Positions 13,801-24,500 of a DNA stretch of 64,000 bases are shown in pieces; positions within the stretch are counted from its first letter, which is position 1; the number at the start of each line of letters is the position of its first letter. Made by a program: the position numbers and the translations under genes. Origin of the DNA: Pelecanus crispus (taxonomy: Eukaryota; Chordata; Aves; Pelecaniformes; Pelecanidae); assembly GCF_030463565.1 (NCBI RefSeq), contig NC_134643.1, positions 128,632,309 to 128,696,308 on the forward strand, read 5' to 3'. A model generated the notes under the pieces. That model was not told the DNA's origin. It was given only the letters and a program-made list of their open reading frames with translations, and did not search any database.

Positions 13801-15150
13801 GTCATGTAAGGTTCAGCATATTATGTATTTTAAAAGGACCTTGTCAGTCATACTGGCTTTTTTTTTTCCTTTCAAAATTTAAACATTCAGTTGGATAAAG
13901 GCTTGTCAAATTCATTCCTCTAATGATGTCTTAAAATAGTGGGTTTTTTCTTGCTCTGAAAAAATAATCAAGGAATAATTGGAGAATTTTCACAGGAATG
14001 AAAACCTCCCTCTGTTCATATTCTTGGTACAGGGAGAGCAAGAGAGAAGTTCACCTTTGGGTTTTCACTCTGCTCTGGCTGGAGCAGCTGTAAACATTTA
14101 CTCATTTTTTTTTCCCACCACCTCAAGCTGGAGATGGAGAAAAGAAAGTGCCCTTACGTGTTTGCACTATTTCTACTAGCAAAACAAAGCAGGGATTTAT
14201 GTACAGTTCAGGTACTGCTGAAGGACAGGAGGAGAAAGGCACTGGAAGAATGATGTTGCTGGGGGCAAAGTGCTGGGATTAAACATCTCTTTTCCCAGTC
14301 AGGGCACTCGTCCCCATTTCAGACATCCCTGAAGGGAGTCACTGCATCACCACTAGTGTTTGAAAATGGAAATCCCTTCAGCAAGTGCGCAAGGGACGGG
14401 AACAGTTATCCAGGTTTCAGGAAACAAATTATTTATCCTTTCCCATTTCCACTCGTGGTGCTGCTTGCTCCGCCTGTGTCCCCTGTAGAGAGGGGGACCC
14501 CGCCGGGTGCCTTTGCCACACGAAGGCTGCGCGGGATTAAACCTCCCATGTGCCAAAGGACTGCAGCAGCCGCCTGATAAGCAAGGGACGAGCAAGTGAT
14601 GCCTGGTGCTCAGGGGCTTTCCATCTAATGGCTGCGTTGTCTGGGGACAAAAGTTGACAGGGGTTTCTCTTTGTGTCTATAAGGACATGAAAGAAAAAAG
14701 CTGTGTAGGAAACTTCAACTTCTGTCGAATTCTGTGAGCAAAATGACCAGAAAATCTACCAAACAGCTATTGACTTGCTTTGTCAACGCGTTTTGAGAAA
14801 GGCTCTCCAAATTTGAGCTGTTCAACTTTTTTTCCAACAGTAGCATTGGGGTTACCAACTGACCGAGAACTTAACCTAATGAAAGTGAAGGTCTGGCTGC
14901 AGGGAGAGCAGGGAAGGGCCAGCCAAGCAGTGCTGAACTTTACGGCTGCACTCCCCTAGGTAGGAGCCAAGCAGAGCTTTCTAAAAATACAGCTTTTGCA
15001 TGACTGAAGGATTGTATATACAGCAATATAAAGTTACCAGGGAAGGAAGGCAGAAAAGAGTACCTTCTGAACGGATCATGTGAGTACGAATATGACCTTG
15101 AGGTTCCACCAAAAAAAAACCTAAAGAAAAGTCTAACCTCTCAGCACTGG

Positions 15151-15175
15151 CCAATCAAGGAGGAAGTATAAAAGG
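15151..15175 (+). promoter_or_regulatory. CCAAT plus TATA-like site (orphan, uncertain)
   Basis: CCAAT at 15151-15155 is followed by TATAAAAGG at 15167-15175, a strong TATA-box match. The distance between the two is shorter than in typical cellular promoters. No recognised gene starts downstream; the longest nearby frame (15279-15485) has 68 codons. It may be chance or the remains of an old LTR promoter. Confidence 0.25.
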
Positions 15176-16935
15176 CCAAAAGCTGTAGAAACAACCAGGA
15201 CTTTTCTAGCTGGACCGGGGTCTTCAAAAGACTGTCATCCCCAGGGACATCTGTGTTCATGGGATTTTATGGGAAGGGTTGTTCATAAATTTGACAGAAA
15301 CACAGACTGAACTAACGGACAGAGAACTCTCAGTACTCCAGAGGCAAAAATTAAGAATTACTGAAAAATCTGTGACTACAAAGTCCTTCTTTTCCCCACT
15401 GCAGACCTGGATCTGTAAGCACACCCATTCCTGCTCTGAGACACTGGCCAGCTTCTTCTGGAGCACGTGGGGGCAAAAGCCCTAGATGCAGCCCCCCTAA
15501 ATCACTTCTTGCTGCCGAACAAGGATGGAGGGATGCTATGTGGCAGACGAGTCAGCTCATCCAGAGGGAGGTTTGTCAAGGCCGGGTTTGCAGGTTGCAA
15601 GGACAGCTGTGAACTTCTTCACAACTTAACTTTTTAAGCCATATATGGAGCCCAACGGGAGAGCTTGATCTGCTGTGATGTCTGCCCAAGTGTTTCTTAA
15701 GAGCCCTGCAACAGTGGGATCTGTTTAAATGCACCACATTAGAAGCTCAGAGTAAATGTGTACCAACAATAAATAAAAAAATAAATACACACATACCCCA
15801 GGTGGCTAAACAGCAGCACAACAGAGTGATTCAAAGCAAACAGACACCCTTCAAAAAGTAGAAATCAAATGCAGAAATTAGGCAAATTAGATGCAACACT
15901 ACAATAAGGCAGCCCCAGAATAGAAATCCAAAGAGCTACTTGCTAACAGTGTGGAGGCTGACAATAAACCTTTTCTCAAACACATCAGAAGCAGAAAGCC
16001 TGCCAGAAGAGCTGCTGCGGCCAGCACGCAATCTCGGCGCAAGGAGGCCCAAGGAACAAAGAAATCAGTATTTTGCAATGATATTCACAGGCAGTGTCTC
16101 AAAGAAGAAATAGTAGTAGCTTAAGTGAATCTGTTAAAGAGCAAAATCAGGTAAAACACACCCCAGTCTCCCCACTTGACAGGGTAAGGAGCCTATACAC
16201 GGGGGAGGGTGGGAGGCCATGCACCTCGCCTTGACTAAGACTTTGCTGCTGCTCTGTAGGAAAGTTGGCAAATAACGGGTCTGATGGAAATATTACCCAG
16301 GGGGTGCGAGTGAGGAACTCTGCTCAGTTATTTGCTGCCAAGGCAGGGGACATACGAGGTGGGTACAACCCCTTTCAAGGCAGACGCTTATCACTGGGAG
16401 AAAACCAGGAGCAGAGCAGCAGTTTGGGCAGGGGCTCCGGGGAGCTCAACCCTCCAAAGGAGCCTGGAAAGAGTTGGGTTTTCAGTGCAACATGGGGGAA
16501 AATGAGATAACCAGATAGGCACAGACGTGGGAGGATTTTTGCAGGGGCCTTGCAAGGCATTGTGAGCTGGAAGAGAGGTGACTGTGGAGGAAATTCCCAC
16601 GTCAGGGGTTGTAGGTCAGTGGGAGAACACAGCAGGAGAAGGATCCCTCTTCGTCTTATTTCTTACATTCCTCCCCAAACACAGCACTGGAGGTTTGGCC
16701 TGATGTGTCAGCCCAAGTGAATTTCAAAGGTTGCAGAAACAGCCGGGAATGAGGACTGGGGCTCCTGGGGTGATGTCCCAGTTTATGGCCCGGTGCCCAC
16801 TTCTGATTACCAAGGAAACAGCTTCCTCAGTGCAAAAAGGAGTCTTTAGCATTGTGATGTCCATAAAATTAAATTTATGAATAAAGCTATTGCAACATAG
16901 CTACTAATGACTCACTGTCTTCCCAAGGAAAGACC

Positions 16936-16975
16936 CTAATTTTCCACTGGTATCTCTAATTTTCCACTGATATCT
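16936..16975 (+). repeat. Two-copy 20-bp tandem repeat
   Basis: The unit CTAATTTTCCACTGGTATCT occurs at 16936-16955 and again directly after it at 16956-16975, with one G-to-A difference. It looks like a recent local duplication and has no recognised function. Confidence 0.9.
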
Positions 16976-19900
16976 CCTCTTGAAGAAAAAAAAAAACAAA
17001 ACCAAACAACTGAAGGAAATAAGCTTATCCTGATCCAGAGAAACCATCTTAACATCAGTCTTGTGATTGGGAGGGAGAGAGCGCTGCATAATAGGACATG
17101 GGAGCGTTGAGATCCCAGACCTATTAAAACATTTGTTTGCCAGCCTAGGCACTTTGCATGCCTGGAAATGTTCATTCAGAACAAACTTTCGTCATAATCA
17201 AAAGCAAGTTGTCAGGCAAAAATCAATGCACTTTAATTTTAGAGAGACTTTTTATTTCAACATCTGAAACAGCTTTCAGTGGCTATATGTGGATTAATAC
17301 AAGTTTGTGTCCTCTGATAGATTCAAAATGGTCCAAGAGAGTTGATCGGATGTTTGTTTGCTTTTTAGGATTTGGAGACCTTGGGGTCAGAGAACTAGCT
17401 TTCCTCCCAGGTGAAGCCTGGTAGCTCAGAAACCTGTCCTTCCTCCCATCTCCTTGTGTCCTCCCTGGTTTTTTTGAGAGATTAACTACCATGATCATAC
17501 TCTCTTGATGTCTTACCCAAAGCAGCTTCATCTGTAAAGCTGCCTTTTCTTCTAGCCATCCTCGCTCCCTTATGTTTGCTGATGTAGAGTCATTTCTCCA
17601 GGAGGACCACAGAGACGCCAGCTTCTGTGCTAAGGGGCAATTACTCATTCCAGAAATGGAGACCTTGGACTGGAACGAACGACATCTTTGGTGAGCACCC
17701 AGTGGTTCTCCCTTGGCTCTGCCCGGGGGCAAGCAGCCAGGGAGGAGGACACCTTTCCTTGCCCTGAGATGAAGTAAAGCCATCACTCTGTTTGTTCGCA
17801 GGGGATGTCCCCGCTGCCACCAGCCCCAGCTCCCAGGTCGCTGCTCTTCTCCAGGGGCCCAGCTGCAGAGGAGCTCTGCACAGGCACCACCGAGATCTGG
17901 GCTGCTTTGGCAGCTTGGAGGAGGGAAGAGAAACTGTCTCCTAGAAGTGGCCGCAGCTGGAGAGGCACCAGGGGAAAAACTTCCTCTGGGTGCACGCTGG
18001 AGGAGACAAAAGCGGATTGCAAAGAGAAGAATTAGGGAAAGGTCATTACCACCCAAAACACTGGATCCTCCAATTCCAACTTAACTAAGGGAGCATGGCC
18101 TGGCCACATCATTGAAAATGCTAAAAGAAACACCCCCACTCTCTCCTCTCACTTTAATATTTCTTACCTTCCCCATGCTTTCTTCTCTCACTCTATTTTT
18201 TCTGATCCCCTTTCTCAGGTACTTTCTGCTCAGTGGTTGTTTTTATGACCCTGACATGCCCCCTCCCAGGTGGGGCAGAGGACCTTGTGGTGCGAGGTGC
18301 TGTGCTTCTGCTGGTGCTGCCCCATGTCAGATGGATAAACCACTGCAGACCTCAGGGGAAAGGCTGTAATAAAATAATGTCCCCTCCAGCAGAGCTCCTG
18401 TCCCACGGCCATTTCCCAAGCCCCCTGGAAGTGGGAGATGCCCCTGCCTGCTGAGCTCAAGAGTCCATCGTGACATGTCAACTGCACATCATTAAATTCA
18501 CACCGCACATCACAACCATACCTTCAGGCATTTCCCAGCTGGAAGACTTGCCGTATGAAATCACCTAAAACCAAGCCAAGCCACGGGGGAGCAGGTCAGG
18601 AGCACCCAGAGATGATCAGCAAGAGGAGCGAGGCACTCTCTGATATGGGGGGGATGCCCTGGGTGGAGGAACGCGGTGCAAGGGGGCACCAAGCCCAGCC
18701 TGGCACAGGCAGGCAGCAGCCTCCCGTGCAGGGAGATGCGCAGGCTGTAGCAGAGAGGGGGAAACGCAACTGCGCACACTGTCTTCAAAAACCATACAGC
18801 TCCAGCTGAAGGGGTGAGGATGAAGAGCATAGATTTTCAGGTCAATATCATGGAGGGGTAAAGGATGGAGGCAGGGGAGGGAAAGAAGTGACTCGTGCGG
18901 CAGGGAAGCGCTGACTCTAGCAAACCCAAGAAAACCAAATAAAGAATCACAGAGTAACTCAAGTTAAACCGACATTTTAAACAGCATTTTCAGTAATGGA
19001 GACTAAGGTGGAGGAGTGTTGAAGGGACATTAAGCCTTCAGAATTTTTAAAACTTTAAGACACTTAATGCTTTCTCAGACAGCCCAAGCAAATGAGTCAC
19101 CTTGCAACAGGACAAATAAATGCCTATTTTAAAAAGAACTATTTTTCTTGTATCCCGGTGGATTTGCCAGTGACAGGCACAGATCTATTTACAGTATTGA
19201 GCTAATCTCTATCATATCCTCTGGCCTGGAGTTTTCTCCTAATGCCAGCCTGCTCCTCAAACCCAAATTCTTGCTCCCCTTTGAGCATTAAATACACTGA
19301 GAGAAGGTGATGAGCATGGCTGAGACACAATGAGCGTGTCAATGCATAGAAAGGCTACATTAAGGATGCTTGGCAGTGACAGCACAGAGATAAATGTTAA
19401 GAGAAGGTGATGTGTATTTTGAGAAGGAGAGATGAGCACAACCACTAAAAAGCACCAAAATTAAGACATAAAGCATACAAGACATTTGAGAAGCAAAAAA
19501 GTTTGCCAGAAGAGAGAGAAAGCGGGTTTCTTCTATGGCAGATCGATAGCTTGCCAAAGTAACTGGATGAGGAAGGAGGTGCAAAAAAAGACACAGAGCA
19601 GCGAGCAGCTCTCCCTCTCTGTAAGATTTTCTTCTGTGTTTTCAAGTTTTTGAAAGCAGACACACCACCCAGCTTCTGGGAAATGAGAAGAAATGCACTT
19701 CCCTTCTCCCCAGCCACAGAAAACCCACTTTCTTAACTCTTATATCCACTGCTGCCCTGTATCCACTTGTCTGTGCAGTGCGTGAGCTCCCTGGGGATTT
19801 GCTCTGAAGGCAGAAAAGCTCAGCGCAAGTAATCACTGGCAAGGAGGAAAGGAAACAGTGAAGCAAAAGGCTCCCCCCCTCTATCCTCCCTCCAGGTGCC

Positions 19901-21313
19901 AAAATCTGCCAGCGCGAACCTCCTTACCCCTTCCCAAGACCCTTTCTCAGCAGAACTTGGTGTTTTCCTCGCAGGTGTCCACGTTCCCCATTTGCCTGGC
20001 AGTGCCCTCCGGCTTGGCGCGAAGGGGAGCCGGGGCGATGCAGCCCGGCCGGTGGCAAGCAGTGAGGGGAGAAGGTGCCGAGCTGCCCCAGCACCCTCCT
20101 TCAGCAGCCAGCACCTCTGCTGCGCCTGCCCCCCTACCCCCAAAACCCCCAGGGTGAACTGCTGAGAAAGAGGAGGTGGTGGGGAGGGGACCGGCCTTTG
20201 CTGGAGCTCAGGGGCTGGGAACATTCCCATGCTGAAGGCCAAATTGATTTTTCTAGTGCCGTCTCCACGTCAATGCACTGCTTAGTGTTGTCCAGCATCA
20301 TGCCCAAAACATCTGGTGGCTACGGCCCGGAGGGAAGGAAGCCGTGAGTTGTGCTGGCAGGCACTCGGGCTCTTACCCAGCAGGGGCCAGTGGGACTGAC
20401 AGGCTGGAGAAACACCAGACAACGCTGAAATAGCCAGCTCCTGGTGCACACAGGGCAATCAAATACCTATTCAAACACAGCAGCACTTCATTCATATGCT
20501 GTCTTACGTTCTCCCATCTTGTAATTGTGTAAATAAGCCATAGACAGCATTATCCACGGTATTCTTCATAAGACAGCAATAATGGCTAAAAGGCTCCATC
20601 AAGGTCTGTAAACAGCATTTTGCACTGATTTTGAAAATTGGGAACTGAAGTTGCACTTAGGATAATTGCCAACTCATTCTGTTCAGCGCTGGAAGACTCA
20701 TCCCACCTTTGTTTTTTGCTTTGTAGCTGCTGAAGAAGTGGCTTTTCAAAGGTATCATCAACTACCAACACACGTATTGTTTCTCTGTTAACCAGAACTG
20801 AGGGTGGATGACTGAGCATTCATTCAAATAAGTTTTTGCCTGCCCAGACTTTTTCCCTGCTAGACTTTGTTTCTTTTCTTCTTGGTTTCCTATGTTTAAA
20901 AATTGTATGCACCTCTAAGACACTTCTCATAAAACCAGTGATTTTTTTCCCCTGTTCTTTTTAATTTTTCTTTTTAAAGGGAAATGTTCTCTGCTGTAGC
21001 TATCTCAGAGATAACCCTGTAGAATTCCTGACCGGAGCACACAGGTAAAAGCTGAAAGATGCTGAAGTAGGATTTAAATGTCAGGCTGCAACTTTACTTA
21101 TAGCCACACAGTTACAAACACAGTTCAGTGCACACACACAGAGCAATTTCCCTCATCCATGTTTAGGAATACCAAAATCTCATGTTGCATTTGAGTGCTG
21201 TGATGGATAATGTTGAAGGAAACCTAACCCATGTAGAACCAAGGTCTTTTTCTCCAAAGATGTCCACCAGCCCATGATCTCCTGTAGGCTGGTTCTTGGC
21301 CTTAGTGCAGTAT

Positions 21314-21509
21314 TGTCCTGGTTTCAGCTGGGATAGAGTTATTATTATTATTGTATTCCCTTCCTTTTCTGTCCTATTAAACCGCCTTTATCTCAACCCA
21401 CAAATTTTACTTTTTTTTTTTCCGGTTCTCTCCCCCATCCCACTGGGGAGGGGGAGAGTGAGCGAACGGCTGTGTGGTGTTTAGCTGCCTGCCGGGTTAA
21501 ACCACAACA
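21314..21509 (+). mobile_element. Short solo LTR of an avian endogenous retrovirus, internally deleted
   Basis: It begins TGTCCTGGTTTCAGCTGGGA and ends in TTAAACCACAACA, the ends of an LTR family common in songbirds and other Neoaves (I recall it as TguLTR5-like; class assignment not certain). The tail includes a recognisable stretch from CTGTCCTATTAAAC through the CCCCCATCCCACTGGGG region. At about 196 bp it is far shorter than a usual LTR; after the first 28 or so bases the sequence jumps to an ATT repeat and then the 3' part. Flanks AGTAT (21309-21313) and GGTAT (21510-21514) look like a 5-bp target duplication with one transition. No retroviral gene is present. Confidence 0.85.
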
Positions 21510-21514
21510 GGTAT

Positions 21515-24500
21515 TTTGCTGCAAAACACGTTGGCATCGTGCCATATGAGCGCTTGGGATGGCACCCCCATGGGGTACCACTGGCCTGAGCCCACACCAC
21601 CATTTCTCAGTAACATTATACTCAGTCAACCTGTCACTAAAACCAATTTTTATTTTTTTTATTTTTAAATCTGCCAGCCAGCTATCAGGTATCCGTACTT
21701 TTATCTGATGACTGCCTATCAGCATCCCTAAGATGATCTGCCCAGGCACTTCTGCCTCTTCAAGCATAACCATGATTATTTTGCCACCTAAAAACTCTCC
21801 TTCCCGCATGCTCTCGCAACGCTCTCAGGGTTGCATCAGCCTGGGAAGCATAAGCAGATGAAAGGCTGGGCAGAGTATTAAGGAGCAACAGCCCTCAACA
21901 CCCTCCAACTTACTTTGCAGCTCCCGCTGATTGGTGTCCCCGGGCTGATCAAGCCCCAGGGGATGTGGGTGAGCGCCCAGCTCTGCCCTGGGCTCTCTGT
22001 GAGCGGGACTGGGGGAAAACTGCTGTTGTGCTACTAAAAGGCTCTTACACCACGGGGGCACGAGCACCCGCTGTGCAGGGCGGGTGGCAGGGCCGGCACA
22101 ATTTGGTCTCCGCTGCCCAGCGGAGCCAGCTCCCCCTTGCTCCTCCTTCCTCCTGATGCCCAACACGGGAGCTGGCAGAGCTGCCCTGTTTGCAAACCAT
22201 TAGCATTTAATCCAGGACAGCAGAGATAAAGCTGGCATCTCACGAGCAAGATGAGGTCCTGCACATAAGTACAGAGCCGTAAGTCTGCCCTGAGCCTGCC
22301 AGCAGCTGCTGAGCCCCTGGAACATGTTTCCAGACCTTCAGCTATGAAGACACGTGCCCTTCGAGGTGGCCTTGGACTGCTGGAATCGAACTGCAGCAGA
22401 TGCTCTTCTCGCATTGCGCTGGACACCCTGCCCAGTGCTACTACCCTCAGAAAACCCCTCTGCATGCCCCTCCCCCCAAAAAACCCTGTGGCAACTGTGA
22501 CTGCCAGCTAGTTATTTTCCTTGGCTTTTTACACAGCCCAAGTGAGGCTATTCCTGGTGGCTTGTTTATCCTCCACCAACCAAAATGCACTCCTATCTGA
22601 GGTCTACTTGGGTCCTTAAATAGGTCATTTTTACACAGACCTGAAGCTTGTCTGCAGAGAGGAGGTGACCAAACCCTGTTTGCACCCGTTGCCCACCCCT
22701 CAGCCTTCTCCAGGCTCTGGAACAGTCCTTCAAGTTACTGCTGTGAAAGTCAGCCAGCCTGTGGGACAGCCCACTGGCAACGATGCACTGGAAAGAAAAC
22801 CCCTCAAAACCCTAAACTTTCCATATCTTAAAATTGAACAGATTAGAACTCGAGCAGCAGCCAGGACGTGAACTGCACAATGCACTTTGCATATCACATT
22901 GAAAGCTAAAGATGCCTGACCACTGCCACAAGAAAAATCCAGTTTTCTCAAAGGACTTCTCAGTTTCTCACTGGTTTGGTGCTGAAAAGTACAGAGGAGG
23001 AAAGGGCTGAAAATATTCTTTACCCCTGTTCATCCTTCTCCGTGCCCAGAAGGCCAATATAAATGATAGCCCAGCCACACGTCACTGGACACATCTTACA
23101 CTGCTTCTCTCAGTCTTCTCTCATGGTACCCTTTCTGCCCCTTTCAATGATCTTAAGTTTTTGCATGTACTTTACAGCCAACTCTTTCATACCACATTTC
23201 AGTGTTCCCATGAACTCTGGCAATGGCTGAGTTGTATGCCTTGGCTTGGGTGGGATTCCTTCAAGCATCTCCCAGCTCCATGAACTAAAGGAGTTCGTGC
23301 TTTAGCCCATTTGTTTAAGCATTGGCCCATCAATTAACTATCGCCTGGGCTTTGCTACTTTTAAATTGCTCTCTCCTATGCCCATTCTGGCTTGGTCACC
23401 CTTTTCACCAGCTTCAGTCCCAAACCACGTGTCACTGCCTATATCCTGGGCACCAGCGCACATTTAAACCAGGTACGAAAATACCTCCTAACAGGAAAAA
23501 ACTGTGGGATGTGTGCTTTGAGAGCAGTGCTCCGTTCTGCTAGAAACTGGAGCATGCTGCCTTCTGCGAGAGAGGAACCATCGCCCTTCAGGAGCTCAGG
23601 GGCAGGACAGGAGGCAGGCAGTGGGCTCTAATGACAAATCCATTTCCATCCCACCTCCACACGTGTGTCCCAAGTGCTGTGCACACCCAGCGCCCTGCCG
23701 CTCCCCAGGCAGGGGCAGCAGCAATTGGATTTTGATGCTTCAACAAGGCCCGTGGCAACAGGGGGCTGGCAGCGACCTGCAAAACGCTGACATTGCTCCT
23801 CCCCAAGTGGCGAAGCTGGAAGCTGAGCCTGCCCTGCTGCTGTCACCATGAGGTGCCTTTTCCCTTCCTCCATCCCTCCCGTATGTTTTTATGGCTTCCC
23901 GAAGTAAAAAAGGATACGTGCACCTTACCCGTACCTAATTTTTTGAATCCTTGAACGGGTGCTCACCGCTTAACAACCCCTCCCTCCCCGCTTATCACCA
24001 GCGCTGCTGCTGCAAGTGGTGGGAGAGCCCAGCCTGCTCGGACGGGACCGAGCACCACTCCTCCAGAGCAAGGCTGCTAAAATCCACTCAAGTTCTTCCA
24101 GCCCGTGGGCTCCACCCCAGACCCAGGGCGACAGCTCCTGCGGGGCTCAGGGGTTGTCCCCACGTTCCTAGCCTAGACATGTGGCTACGCCGCGCCCCAC
24201 CCCACCCCACCCAACCTCCCGCAGCGTGGGCTCTGCCCCGGGTGCCGCGCGGAGGCTGCTCTCCCTCTCCACCTGCTATTTTCTTCAGCTTTGCACGTAG
24301 CTCCTGGCACCGACGAGGAAATCTGTCATCTCCCCCCCCCCCCCGCCCCCCCAACCTTTTTCCCAGTTACCAAGTATGTCCTGCTCTCCTCCCTTTTTGG
24401 AGGAATGCCGTTATTTTCCTGGAAGGAGGCTGCCCTGGGGCCTGGCAGGCCCCCTGCCCGCATTGCTGCCTCGCTAGCAGCCTCCTCCCTGGCACCCTGT

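Larger units (their letters stand above)
7811..21308. other. Intergenic region, DIPK2B side
   Basis: This stretch is of moderate to high GC and contains no exon I can recognise on either strand. Open frames in it are short or lack an ATG, and the predicted peptides resemble no known family. It holds A-rich or T-rich runs (near 10591-10604 and 12668-12680), the tandem repeat at 16936-16975, the promoter-like site near 15151-15175, and an A-rich stretch with AATAAA hexamers near 15765-15790. GC-richer patches near 19.9-20.2 kb do not look like full CpG islands. Confidence 0.7.

Noticed and set aside
22380..22420. Minus-strand GTTCGATTCC resembling a tRNA T-arm
   Set aside because: No acceptor stem, anticodon arm or A-box at the right spacing was found, so a tRNA or tRNA-derived SINE is not supported.
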